Notes: generated by a model from the letters alone, not told the origin. A DNA stretch of 64,000 nucleotides from CADEDH01 sp047974625 (GCA_047974625.1 JBKECK010000004.1:10119-74118), one strand, 5' to 3'; numbered from the stretch's first letter, positions 26,841 to 34,678 are shown. A program made the numbers and translations.

Positions 26841-26890
26841 CCGAATCCAATCGCGCCGGGTTCGAACTAGAAACATTTCCTTGTCTCGCA

Positions 26891-26924
26891 GCGGTCCTGA
26901 TGCGACAACGTTCGAACCCTTGAG
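26891..26924. repeat. 34-bp direct repeat, right copy, flanking the MazEF-like module
   Basis: This is the partner of 26227-26260 (3 mismatches). It lies 50 bp after the mazF stop. Confidence 0.7.
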
Positions 26925-26942
26925 ACGAGCCCAGCGGAGGAC

Positions 26943-26984
26943 GTTCGCCGGAGGCGAACTCCGTTAGGTTCGCCTCCGGCGAAC
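26943..26984. repeat. Perfect 17-bp inverted repeat with self-complementary arms
   Basis: GTTCGCCGGAGGCGAAC (26943-26959) and its exact reverse complement (26968-26984) are separated by 8 nt. Each arm can also fold alone (GTTCGCC/GGCGAAC). It lies just before the tRNA-derived repeat at 26989, where recombinase arm sites or a terminator could be expected. Confidence 0.75.
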
Positions 26985-26988
26985 CGGC

Positions 26989-27152
26989 GCGGAGGAGGTG
27001 GGATTCGAACCCACGGAAGGTCTCCCTTCACACGCTTGCCAAGCTTGGACCAGCAGTCCGCAGGGAGCCAGGAACCGCGAGATCTCGCGGGTTCCTGGCT
27101 GTCGAATGCCGGGCGACGACGGGCGAAGCTGGAGCTGATGGCTATCACTCGG
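26989..27152. repeat. 164-bp degenerate tRNA-Ser-derived boundary (old att site)
   Basis: It aligns without gaps to 28296-28459. The first 29 bp are identical to that copy and to the 3' end of tRNA-Ser(GGA) at 36906-36934. The rest is roughly three-quarters alike and continues past the tRNA part. It marks the far end of an earlier integrated element of the same family. The following 27153-27374 contains no gene I can support. Confidence 0.75.
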
Positions 27153-27374
27153 CATATCAACGCCCCGGCCTCGATCGGCCCAAGCTTGGCCGGACACCCG
27201 CCGAACTTCGGATGCGTGGCCGGGCGGATCGGCCCCAGACCCAAGTGCGCCGGTGTCGCGATCCGTCGACCGCGATCAGCCGCGCGGGTACGATAACCGC
27301 ATGGGCGGCTCCGGCGCGGTCATCACCCGCCGCCGCCCTGTAGCCTTGAGCGGATCGCTGTCGACCCGAACCGC

Positions 27375-27944
27375 ATGGGTGGCCTGCCCTGCATTCGAGA
27401 CCTCAGAGTGACCGTCGGCATGGTCCTCGGTCAGCTGGCCGCCGGCCAGACCCGAGTTTGGCGGGGGTCTTGCGTTTCGCCTGGTCACGAAGTCTTGCTC
27501 GGGACGTGTTTCCCATACGTTTCGGCGTTTCCCCTGGTCAGCAGCCTGTGGAGCTATGGAAACTCTCGCCGACGTAGCGCACAATCGGCAGCTCTGACGC
27601 ACCGGCGCAGCTGATCAACACTCGAGGAGCGGCCCAACCAGCTGTTTCCCCTGGTCAGCGAGTTGTCGTCCGCTTACCCCTCAAGTATCCCACGGAACAG
27701 AGGTCAGTTGGTGGAATGTGTCGCCCCTACGTTTCCCCACCAAACTCCCGAGATGCTGACAAAACTCCTGGTCAGCGCCTCAACCCAAGTCGAAACGACG
27801 CCTACCCCGCCAAACTCGGGCCAGACCCGTGAGCAGGTCCTCTCCGCCTACCCGTACCTCGAAGACGAGGACATCTCGGCCGCACTGGCCTTCGGCGCAG
27901 CTCGGGTCAACGAACGAGACGTTCCGCTCGCGCAGACCGCGTGA
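27375..27944 (+). pseudogene. DUF433-type antitoxin gene split by a 370-bp insertion
   Basis: The left part encodes MGGLPCIRDLRVTVGMVLGQ and ends in LAAGQ; the right part continues TREQVLSAYPYLEDEDISAA. Together they form a standard DUF433 domain. Removing 27451-27820 plus one copy of the 5-bp duplication gives an uninterrupted 64-codon frame (LERIAVDPNR can be read upstream of the ATG without a start codon). DUF433 proteins are antitoxins of PIN-like DUF5615 toxins, and such a gene follows at once. The insertion plus duplication is 375 bp, so the frame is kept but stop codons lie inside. Confidence 0.8.
27451..27820. mobile_element. MITE-like element with 16-bp terminal inverted repeats
   Basis: It begins CCCGAGTTTGGCGGGG (27451-27466) and ends with the exact reverse complement (27805-27820). 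The flanking pentamer CCAGA occurs at 27446-27450 and 27821-27825, a target-site duplication. The outer bases allow the duplication to be read as up to 9 bp. No transposase is encoded in 370 bp. Inside, GTTTCCCCTGGTCAGC occurs twice (27527-27542, 27644-27659), and an imperfect inner copy of the right terminus lies near 27737-27756. It is probably mobilised in trans. Confidence 0.85.
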
Positions 27945-28609
27945 ACTACCTCCTCGACGCCAATCTGTCGCCCCAGATCGTCGACGCGCCCAAGGCCGCC
28001 GGGCACAACGCCAGCCACGTCGATGATCACGGGCTGCTCACCGCCAGCGACGACAAGGTCTTTGACTGGGCGAACGAGGCCAACGCCGTCGTCATCACCT
28101 CAGACTCTGACTACCACCTGAAAGACAAACTCTATTACCTTTCAGGTCAAGGCCGCGTCGTAAAGGATCCTTGCAGGTCGCCCGAGTGGAGTGTCGGGAC
28201 ACCGATCCCCAGCCGATGGCGGGCCATCCACTCGCCAGACCAAGATCTGATCGATCAGAGCTGGGTTCGAACGAGAAACGTTCTCTCCCAGATTTGCGGA
28301 GGAGGTGGGATTCGAACCCACGGACCCTTGCGAGTCACACGCTTTCCAAGCCTGGAGCAGCAGTCTGGGCGGAGCCAGGAACCGCTAGATCTCGCGGGTC
28401 TTGGGCCGTGGAGCGCTACGTGGGATCGGGCGGAGCTGGGGCTGATGGCTATCACTCGGGCTATCAGCGACACGGGCCCTTCTGAATCAGGCCGGACCGG
28501 GCAGCAGCTCGAAGGCCTCGACGTGGGCCGGGCGGATGACCCGGAAGTCGCGCTCGTCCATGGTGGCGACCTCGACGAGGCCAAGCCGTTCCGCAACCGC
28601 GACCGTTGA
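27941..28609 (+). pseudogene. PIN-like (DUF5615) toxin, C-terminally truncated
   Basis: GTG 27941 overlaps the DUF433 stop. The N-terminal MNYLLDANLSPQIVDAPKAAGHNASHV and ANAVVITSDSDY carry the PIN-like acidic residues. Family resemblance stops near residue 60 (about 28120). The frame then continues through unrelated sequence, the tRNA-Ser repeat at 28296 and beyond to 28609, giving meaningless antisense tRNA residues. The natural C-terminus appears to have been removed by recombination at this boundary, so toxin activity is doubtful. Confidence 0.7.
28296..28351. repeat. Left attachment site of the integrative element (56-bp direct repeat)
   Basis: All 56 bp are identical to 36906-36961, which is the 3' half of tRNA-Ser(GGA) from the anticodon stem to the end. 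This is the expected product of tyrosine-recombinase integration into a tRNA gene. The resemblance to 26989-27152 continues beyond it to 28459. Confidence 0.9.
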
Positions 28610-28906
28610 GGCGTCGACCACGTCGAGGTTGAGATCAGCGTAGGTCGAGATCAGTTCGAGTATCCGTGCCCAATCATCAACCACAGGGTCGATGACCGCG
28701 AGCGACAACCGCACGATCGTGGAAACAAACTGTTGCTGCGCCTCGGCGCCAAACCGATCGAGCAGGAGCCACGCGGTCTCGGCCACGACCAGCGACGTCG
28801 CCCAAGCTCATCGCGCCGATCTCGGAGCAGCCGTGAACACCTCGGGTGGGCGGGGGAACGCCCGATCGACGGCGGCCAACCACACATTCGTGTCGACGAG
28901 CAACAC
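28487..28906 (-). pseudogene. PIN-domain (VapC-like) toxin with two frameshifts
   Basis: From GTG 28906 the frame gives VLLVDTNVWLAAVDRAFPRP (the first PIN aspartate), but it then reaches a stop. The continuation CSRLLRDRRDEL is in a second frame, and TSLVVAETAWLLLDRFGAEA to the C-terminus (with VVDASTVAVAERL and MDERDF carrying the later acidic residues) is in a third. Two small indels near 28840 and 28790 explain this. The C-terminal 99 codons are intact but cannot work alone. The paired antitoxin gene is 6 bp upstream. Sequencing error is possible but would need two events. Confidence 0.75.
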
Positions 28907-28912
28907 CGGAAA

Positions 28913-29170
28913 CTACGACGCCCGACGTCGAGCGTCAGCCTGCTTCCGAAGCGTCGACGTGTCGGTCGTGGCCCACGACGGTTCGCCACTGTCAAACGAG
29001 CCAATGAGCGCCTCCAACGGATCCTCATCCGCCGTGGCGCCACCACCCTCCACCTGGAGTTGCTGCGACAGCACATCGACGATTAGCTCGTCGGCCGACA
29101 CTCCGCGCTCAGCAGCAACGTCCACGAGCCGCCGATACAACTCGTCAGGGACTTCGAAGGTTGCCGCCAT
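28913..29170 (-). CDS. Antitoxin, VapB-like
   Basis: About 85 residues from ATG 29170 (MAATFEVPDELYRRLVDVAA); the frame extends 15 codons further without need. The N-terminal strand and two helices resemble ribbon-helix-helix antitoxins, and the C-terminal tail (LIGSFDSGEPSWATTDTSTL) is the type that wraps a PIN toxin. It stays intact while the toxin is frameshifted, as is usual because loss of the antitoxin would be lethal first. Confidence 0.65.
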   Translation of the reverse strand: MAATFEVPDELYRRLVDVAAERGVSADELIVDVLSQQLQVEGGGATADEDPLEALIGSFDSGEPSWATTDTSTLRKQADARRRAS

Positions 29171-29294
29171 CTGACCATTGTAGATCTGCCCGGTCGGTCC
29201 GGCGATGCCGACCAAGCGCGCAAATCTGCTGACGTGCGCCTGCCTCCGCGCAGCTATCGCAACTCCACTCGGGCAGAGTTCCGGCTCCGGCGTG

Positions 29295-29624
29295 TCACTG
29301 GTCGTGGCCTCTGGTGGAGTCGATGACCCAGTTCTCGTAGTCGGGGTTCCCCCCGACGATTGGCACGGCGACGACGTGCGGGGTGACGTACGGGTGTCGC
29401 TGTTTGGTCAGTTCGACGATGGCGGCCACGTGGCGGGCCTGAGTGCGGAGGGAAACTACAGCCTCATTAGCTTCGTGGACTTCGCCCTCCCACCGGTAGA
29501 CCGAACGGACGTGCTCGGTGATGTTGCCGGAGGCGGCTAGGCCGGTTTCGACAAGCTCTCGGGTGAGTCCGGTCAGAGTCTCTACGTCGGGTGCAGTGAT
29601 GGTGACGTTGACGATGCCAGTCAC
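29295..29624 (-). CDS. cutA: CutA1-type divalent-cation tolerance protein
   Basis: A 109-residue protein with the CutA1 ferredoxin-like fold pattern: NVTITAPDVETLTGLTRELVE, GLAASGNITEHVRSVYRWEGEV, and the C-terminal HPYVTPHVVAVPIVGGNPDYENWVIDST. CutA1 forms stable trimers, linked in E. coli to copper tolerance, but its true role is unsettled. It starts at ATG 29624, overlapping the XRE regulator stop by 4 bp, so the two are co-translated. It is unusual cargo for an integrative element. Confidence 0.85.
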   Translation of the reverse strand: MTGIVNVTITAPDVETLTGLTRELVETGLAASGNITEHVRSVYRWEGEVHEANEAVVSLRTQARHVAAIVELTKQRHPYVTPHVVAVPIVGGNPDYENWVIDSTRGHDQ

Positions 29625-30226
29625 CGTGCACCGCCTCGTTCCTTCATGTCGGCGATGGCTGGTTCCACGGCGTCTTGGTCGCGGCAGAGCGCGGCGTATC
29701 CGGTGATGATCTTGCCGTCGTATGACAGGCCGACCCAGCGTCCGTCAGCGGTGACGCCTTGGGCGTGGAGGGCGAAGTAGAGCGAGCCCTTGGACTGGAC
29801 CGCGGCGTCTGCGGCTCGGTACCAGCCGATGAGGGCTTGGTTGTCCCACAGGCGAAGTTCGCCGTTCCAGTTGTAGCCGCCTTCCTCCACTGGTCGGCTG
29901 CGTTCGGCGGTGAGGGTGAGGAGGTCGCCGGCTTGGACGATCTCGACGTGCTGCACCGCGACCCATTCCTCGCCGTCGCGCTGGGTCTGCCACCCCGCCC
30001 ACCACTCACCGCCCAGATCGAGCCCGGACCGGATCTGCCCAGCCAGATGGGTGAGCGAGATCCCGAGCGCTTCAGCCAGACGGACAGCGACGCCGAGGCC
30101 GGGTTCGCTGTCGCCGCTCTCGTACCGGGCGATCTGACGGATGCCGACGTCGGCGGCTTCGGCGAGCTGGGCCTGTGACATCCCGATCTCTGCCCGCCTG
30201 GCCTTTAAGACGTCCTTGATGTCCAT
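29621..30226 (-). CDS. XRE-family regulator with C-terminal sensory-type domain
   Basis: About 201 residues from ATG 30226 (MDIKDVLKARRAEIGMS). Residues 1-65 form a helix-turn-helix (MSQAQLAEAADVGIRQIARYESG). The rest is a beta-rich domain (GEWWAGWQTQRDGEEWVAVQ, GLSYDGKIITGYAAL) of unknown ligand. It is divergent from the element's transfer and replication operon, with a palindrome between them, so it is the likely repressor that keeps the element quiet. It is transcribed with cutA. Confidence 0.8.
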   Translation of the reverse strand: MDIKDVLKARRAEIGMSQAQLAEAADVGIRQIARYESGDSEPGLGVAVRLAEALGISLTHLAGQIRSGLDLGGEWWAGWQTQRDGEEWVAVQHVEIVQAGDLLTLTAERSRPVEEGGYNWNGELRLWDNQALIGWYRAADAAVQSKGSLYFALHAQGVTADGRWVGLSYDGKIITGYAALCRDQDAVEPAIADMKERGGAR

Positions 30227-30265
30227 CACGTCAGTCTGCTCAACCGATCCACCCCGAACAACGGA

Positions 30266-30278
30266 CATGACAGTCATG
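30266..30278. promoter_or_regulatory. Candidate operator between XRE regulator and the transfer operon
   Basis: CATGACAGTCATG is an inverted repeat (CATGAC/GTCATG around a central A) about 40 bp upstream of the XRE start. Further GACAT words follow at 30285-30299. The site is well placed to control both divergent transcripts. Confidence 0.45.
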
Positions 30279-30399
30279 ATAGGCGACATACTTGACATGC
30301 GCCGTGTTGGTCGTTCAACATGACACAAACGTCAGCATCGCCTAGATGGAAGGGGCACCCGATGGCAAACGTCAGCCACCAGCCCGGAGGCAGCGACCA

Positions 30400-30777
30400 A
30401 TGAACCCGCAGCCTTCGATCGAACACCCAGCACTCGTCAAGCGACTCCTGCGGCACGCATCGGGCAATCGTTGCACCGAGGCGGCCGTCATGGTTCTCGC
30501 CAGACCGCGAGGCCAGCTCCTCGACAGCGTCGCCGGGTACGTCGTCGACCTTCCCGACGACGGGGTGGCGTTCATCGACTGGGACGTCCTCGCCGTCGCG
30601 TCCCTGCCCCTCTCTGGTGGTGAACGTCGAATGGTCGACGCAGCGCTCTCCCTCGCTCTCGGCACCCCGGTCGATCTGCAAGACATCGCAACCGGCGTCG
30701 ACCAGGCCAGCGTGCGGGTGCTCGTCGATGCGATCAGCCACGCTGCGGGCCTGCCCCTCCCGGGGGCGTCGTCGTGA
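30400..30777 (+). CDS. Uncharacterised element protein
   Basis: About 125 residues from ATG 30400 (MNPQPSIEHP), preceded by GGAGG. The frame reaches back to 30346. It is soluble and acidic, with no recognised domain. It is the first gene of the element's plus-strand operon and overlaps the next start by GTGA. A small protein is often found here in AICE operons, but no function can be given. Confidence 0.55.
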   Translation: MNPQPSIEHPALVKRLLRHASGNRCTEAAVMVLARPRGQLLDSVAGYVVDLPDDGVAFIDWDVLAVASLPLSGGERRMVDAALSLALGTPVDLQDIATGVDQASVRVLVDAISHAAGLPLPGASS

Positions 30778-31634
30778 ATCCGTTGCAGGTGTTCTGCTGG
30801 CGGGTCCTCGGCGACCTCCGTCCTATTGTTCGGTACAGCGCGGAGCGGTTCCCGTCGTGGGCGCCAAGAGGGCTCCGAGCCCGGACCCTCGCCCACCTCG
30901 CCGCCGGCAACCCGGTCCACACCCTGGCCGTGATCGATGCCATCTGGGCCTGCCTACTGTTCGAACTCCCGGTCCGGTGGCTCGCCCTCGCCGTGGTCGT
31001 CGCCTGGGCTCTGGCCGAGGCGCACTTCTGGCTACAACGCGGCTCCGGTGACCGACTCTCGGTGTGGCGGGAGGCGTGGCGGTTCCGGCGCCGCTGGCCC
31101 GCCATCTGGGCCGAAGTCGCCGCGAAGACCGCGAGCGTCCAGGCCGAGGTCGGCACCGCTAACGAACCCACGTCCCCGGCCGCGCTCCGCCCTATCGCTG
31201 ATCACCCGAAGCTCGGGTGGTGGCCAAAGAACGAGTGGCCGGTCGTGTGGTGGTGGGTCGGCCCACCCCCAGGCCGTTCCCTCGACTCGCTCGCCGAACT
31301 CGCCGAGATCCTCACCGCAAACATCACCCGCGTCGCCGGCATCCACCTCGACTACGACTCCCCAGGAGCGTCATGGGGACGGCTCATCGTCATCTTCGAA
31401 CCCGTCCTCAACGACACCACCCAACCGGCCTGGGCCACCGCGCTCCCACCAGCTGCCGTACCGCTCCCACCGGCGCCAGCACCGGCGGTCCGACCCCAAC
31501 TTGGGTCCGGCGACGGCAGTGAAGCCACGGTCCCGATCGAGCCCGACAGCGACCCGACCAGACCTGCAATCCCAGCCGCCGCAACCGCCGGCCGGCCCGC
31601 GCTGCGGGTGATCCAAGGAGGTAAGGCCGGATGA
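30774..31634 (+). CDS. Membrane protein preceding the FtsK-like ATPase (possible TraB N-terminal half)
   Basis: A 286-residue protein with two adjacent hydrophobic segments (VIDAIWACLLFEL, WLALAVVVAWALAEAHFWL), a basic/aromatic middle and a Pro/Ala-rich C-terminus. Its stop overlaps the ATPase start as ATGA. In many AICEs one FtsK/TraB polypeptide carries N-terminal membrane anchors and a C-terminal motor. Here the anchor-like and motor-like parts are separate, so this may be the membrane anchor of a two-piece translocase. That is inferred from order and topology. Confidence 0.6.
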   Translation: MNPLQVFCWRVLGDLRPIVRYSAERFPSWAPRGLRARTLAHLAAGNPVHTLAVIDAIWACLLFELPVRWLALAVVVAWALAEAHFWLQRGSGDRLSVWREAWRFRRRWPAIWAEVAAKTASVQAEVGTANEPTSPAALRPIADHPKLGWWPKNEWPVVWWWVGPPPGRSLDSLAELAEILTANITRVAGIHLDYDSPGASWGRLIVIFEPVLNDTTQPAWATALPPAAVPLPPAPAPAVRPQLGSGDGSEATVPIEPDSDPTRPAIPAAATAGRPALRVIQGGKAG

Positions 31635-32506
31635 CCGGAATCGAGATCGGCCGCCGCTACGACGCAACGCCACTTGCGTTGCCGTGGCCGCGCTGCCCGC
31701 ACGTGTTGATCGGTGGGGAGACCGGGGCCGGGAAGTCCGGGGTGATCAACATGACCCTCGGTGCCCTCGCCGACCAACCCGACGTCGCGCTCTGCGGCGT
31801 CGACCTCAAACTCGTTGAACTCTCCCCCTGGCGGCCGAGGCTCACGACACTCGCCACGACACCCGGTGACGCGGATCGGCTCCTCGTCGATCTCCGGAAC
31901 CTGATCCAGTACCGGGCCTCGTTGCTCGAGCAACTTGGGCTCCGAGCCTGGAACCCGGCGTTGGGGCCGTGGGTGGTCGTGGTCGTCGATGAGCTCGCCG
32001 AACTCCAGGCCCTTGACGCCGCCACGCTCGTCGCCGCCGTCGACAAGCCCGACGACGCCCAGAAGGCACTCCGCACCGGAAAGACCGGCCAACAGATACG
32101 CACCGCACTCCTCGGCTCCCTCGCACGGCTCTCCAGATTCTGCGGCGTCACCATCGTCGCGGCGACCCAGTACCCGTCGGCTGAGGTGATCGATCAGCAG
32201 ATCCGCACCCAGATGACGATCAGGATCATGCTGCGGGTCAACTCGGGTGAGCAGGTCAACGTCGTACTCGGCCAGGGCTACGCCACCACCGTCGCCCCGA
32301 ACTCGATCCCCGTGACCGAGCGGGGCGGGTGCTGGATCGTCGGGCTGCCTGAGTCACCAGGACCGGTTCGTGGCCGGGCGCACTGGGCCAGCGATGACGA
32401 CATCACCACCCGCGCCACATCCACAGCCCACCTGACGCCGCACCCGGCGGTCGTGTTCAACCCCAGCCACCTCACCGTCGCCGCTGGGATGGAGGTCCCG
32501 TTCTGA
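31631..32506 (+). CDS. FtsK/SpoIIIE-like DNA translocase ATPase (TraB-like)
   Basis: A 291-residue motor domain with Walker A IGGETGAGKSG, the following GVDLKLVELSPWRPRLT, and Walker B VVVVVDELAEL. GVTIVAATQYPSAEVIDQQIRTQ is the sensor region. It lacks the transmembrane part and the gamma DNA-sequence-reading domain. Related AICE proteins transfer double-stranded DNA between hyphae or cells. GGAGG lies 10 nt before the ATG. It is shorter than typical TraB (usually well above 400 residues), consistent with a split into this gene and the preceding one. Confidence 0.85.
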   Translation: MTGIEIGRRYDATPLALPWPRCPHVLIGGETGAGKSGVINMTLGALADQPDVALCGVDLKLVELSPWRPRLTTLATTPGDADRLLVDLRNLIQYRASLLEQLGLRAWNPALGPWVVVVVDELAELQALDAATLVAAVDKPDDAQKALRTGKTGQQIRTALLGSLARLSRFCGVTIVAATQYPSAEVIDQQIRTQMTIRIMLRVNSGEQVNVVLGQGYATTVAPNSIPVTERGGCWIVGLPESPGPVRGRAHWASDDDITTRATSTAHLTPHPAVVFNPSHLTVAAGMEVPF

Positions 32507-32934
32507 TGGCACGCGTTTCTGCCGGGGCACACCGCGCCCGGGTCGCCCACCCCCAATCGAGGTCCATCCCAGGAGGGGACGGACCAAGGTCCATCCCCTC
32601 CTGGGATGTGCTGGCTTCCACGCACACAGAACCCAACCCGCGCCACGACCGGAAGGTGGCCAACGACACCAAGAGAACAGCCCCGCTCTCCGTAGCCCGC
32701 CAACGCCCCTGGCCCGAACTGGCCTGGACCGCACTGCTCACCACGATTGCCGTCACGCTCGGCGCTCTCCCCACGGCCCTGATCGCCGGACCCCACATCG
32801 CAGCGCTTGTCGGAGGGCTTCTCGGTGCATGGGCGCTCGTCGTGTGCCTGCCGGCTGTGACCGGTCGCGACTGCGTGTTCCGACGTCACCTCGATCGCCG
32901 GCAAGGCCATGAGGGCCAGGAGCTGGACCAATGA
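32506..32934 (+). CDS. Small membrane protein of the transfer/replication operon
   Basis: A 142-residue protein whose first ~60 residues are polar and poorly conserved-looking. Two hydrophobic segments follow (LAWTALLTTIAVTLGALPTALIA, IAALVGGLLGAWALVVCLPAV), then a basic tail. The ATG shares a base with the preceding stop, and its own stop overlaps the rep start as ATGA. It could be a spread-type (Spd-like) membrane protein, but no motif proves that. A later start is possible. Confidence 0.5.
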   Translation: MARVSAGAHRARVAHPQSRSIPGGDGPRSIPSWDVLASTHTEPNPRHDRKVANDTKRTAPLSVARQRPWPELAWTALLTTIAVTLGALPTALIAGPHIAALVGGLLGAWALVVCLPAVTGRDCVFRRHLDRRQGHEGQELDQ

Positions 32935-34289
32935 CCGACCTGCGCACGGACGACGAGCTGGAGCAGTTGGTGCTGCTGCCGTACTTCCCCAGAGATGGGC
33001 GGTCTGCGCCCCGTAGGGCCGAGGCCGGAGGCGGGAGCGTTAAGCGGGAGCCGCAGGCCGAAGGCGCCGCCGCAGGCGGCGGCGCAGGCCGCCCCTTGGT
33101 AACTACTGCGAATAGCTCTTCAAGGACCCAGCGCCGGTCAGAGGCCCGGCGGCTTCGCCGGTCGATGGACCAGTCCCAGGCGCTGATCCGGGACACCTGC
33201 GGTGATCTGGCGGAGGCGAAGCGGATCGTGGCGTGTGGTCGTCGCCCGATCGGTAGCGGTAACCCGACGATCTCCCGGCTCGACGGGAGGGCCTACGCCT
33301 CCGGGCTCCAAACGTGCGGCTCGGTGTGGGTGTGCCCGGCGTGCTCGTTCAAGATCCGGGCCAAACGAGCAGCCGAGATCAGCACCGCAGTAGCGGAACA
33401 CGTTCGGGCTGGTGGCGGGGTGCTCCACGTCGTGGTGACGATGCCCCACCGAGCCGAGGAGCTGCTTCGGGACACCTGGAAGGTGATCTCGGACTGCTGG
33501 GCGCACGTCACGTCCGGCGGTGGGTGGAAGACGTTCAAGGAACGCCACGGCGTCGTCGGGTTCATCCGCTCCGCCGAGGTCACCCACTCCTTCGCCTCAG
33601 GTTGGCATCCGCACTGCCACATCCTGCTGTTCGTCGACCAGCCAATGTCACCGGTCGAGAACGACACTGCGTTCTACCAGGTCAGGGCGGCGATCCGGCA
33701 CCGATGGTGCCACCGGATGGCGACCAAGCACGGCCGCACGATGTCGGAAGAGTTCGGCATCCGGGTCGACCCCGTCAAGCCAGACGACGCCGACGGCTCC
33801 GGGCAGTACTTGACCAAGGCCGGGTACGAGATGGCCATGCTCGACACCAAACTCGGCCGTACCGACGGGCACCGCACCCCGTTCGCTGTCGCCCGTGACG
33901 CGTCCGAAACCGGTGACATGGCCGACATCCACCTCGTGCGGGAATGGGTTCGAGCCTCACACGGCAAACGCTCGATCACCTGGTCCCACGGCCTACGCCA
34001 CCACTTCGGCCTCGGCACCGACCGAACCGACGAAGACCTCGCCTCAGAAGAAGCCGGCGGCGAAACCATCACCCAAATCGACCGCGAACTCTGGCGCCAG
34101 ATCGTCGCCCGCCGCGACGGCGCCCGAGCCCGGTTCATCGGCTGCTTCGACCACGAATCGACCGACGACGGCCTCAAACGAGCCGTCGAGTTCTTGTCCA
34201 GCCTCGGCCTAGCGGCCGTGGTTGACAGATCCAGCCCGACACCCCTGCTCGGGCTCCAACCCACCCAACAGGAGACACAACAATGCTGA
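32931..34289 (+). CDS. Rolling-circle replication initiator (Rep)
   Basis: A 452-residue protein with the HUH-type metal motif in SGWHPHCHILLF and a downstream tyrosine motif GSGQYLTKAGYE. A cysteine pair upstream (CGSVWVCPACSFKIRAKRA) is typical of actinobacterial plasmid Reps. It would nick the element's double-strand origin and start rolling-circle replication after excision. The first ~75 residues are Gly/Arg-rich and the DNA there (33000-33110) is full of short inverted GC repeats. Hence the true start may be downstream or the origin may overlap this part. Confidence 0.85.
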   Translation: MTDLRTDDELEQLVLLPYFPRDGRSAPRRAEAGGGSVKREPQAEGAAAGGGAGRPLVTTANSSSRTQRRSEARRLRRSMDQSQALIRDTCGDLAEAKRIVACGRRPIGSGNPTISRLDGRAYASGLQTCGSVWVCPACSFKIRAKRAAEISTAVAEHVRAGGGVLHVVVTMPHRAEELLRDTWKVISDCWAHVTSGGGWKTFKERHGVVGFIRSAEVTHSFASGWHPHCHILLFVDQPMSPVENDTAFYQVRAAIRHRWCHRMATKHGRTMSEEFGIRVDPVKPDDADGSGQYLTKAGYEMAMLDTKLGRTDGHRTPFAVARDASETGDMADIHLVREWVRASHGKRSITWSHGLRHHFGLGTDRTDEDLASEEAGGETITQIDRELWRQIVARRDGARARFIGCFDHESTDDGLKRAVEFLSSLGLAAVVDRSSPTPLLGLQPTQQETQQC

Positions 34290-34678
34290 GCACCAAACCC
34301 ATCGACACCAACCAGTTGACGTTCCGATACTCCGGTGCCGCCGAACACTACGAATACGACCGCGCGACCGAACGACGAGCCACCGAACAGACGAGAGACG
34401 AAGACACCGGCTACCCCCTCTGGAAAGTCCGCTGCGTCGCCGTCTACAGGACGGGCGGGGAGCACGGTGAAATCACCGTGACCGTCCCGCATTCGGAGCC
34501 ACCGGCGGCCGAGTTCGACTCCGAGATCGCCTTCACTGGCCTCACGGTCAAGGACTGGTCGATCAACGGCAACCAGGGCCAGACCTGGCACGCAGCCAGC
34601 TTCAAGTCCGCAAGGCCCACAGTCCCGCCATCGGAAGCGGCCGGCAAGAAGACGGCGAGCAACGGCGCTGCGGCCTGA
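34283..34678 (+). CDS. Uncharacterised protein downstream of Rep
   Basis: A 131-residue protein overlapping the rep stop. The alternating polar and hydrophobic pattern (LTFRYSGAAEHYEYD, YPLWKVRCVAVYRTGGEHGEITVTV, FTGLTVKDWSINGNQGQTW) suggests an all-beta fold of the OB type, so a single-strand-binding helper for Rep is conceivable, but I cannot name a family. The 107 bp to the next gene hold only a T-arm-like palindrome, GGGTTCGAGCCC. Confidence 0.55.
   Translation: MLSTKPIDTNQLTFRYSGAAEHYEYDRATERRATEQTRDEDTGYPLWKVRCVAVYRTGGEHGEITVTVPHSEPPAAEFDSEIAFTGLTVKDWSINGNQGQTWHAASFKSARPTVPPSEAAGKKTASNGAAA

Noticed and set aside
26989..27060. tRNA-like sequence with a perfect T-arm
   Set aside because: Only the 3' part of tRNA-Ser is present; the acceptor 5' strand, D-arm and a proper anticodon stem are missing. 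It is an att remnant, not a tRNA gene. The same holds for 28296-28351.
27247..27374. Small open frames between the old att site and the DUF433 gene
   Set aside because: No ribosome binding sites, no recognisable motifs, and several frames open at once, as expected by chance at this GC content.
33000..33110. Double-strand origin of the integrative element
   Set aside because: The GC-rich inverted repeats at the start of rep are suggestive, but no nick-site consensus could be identified, so no origin is annotated.
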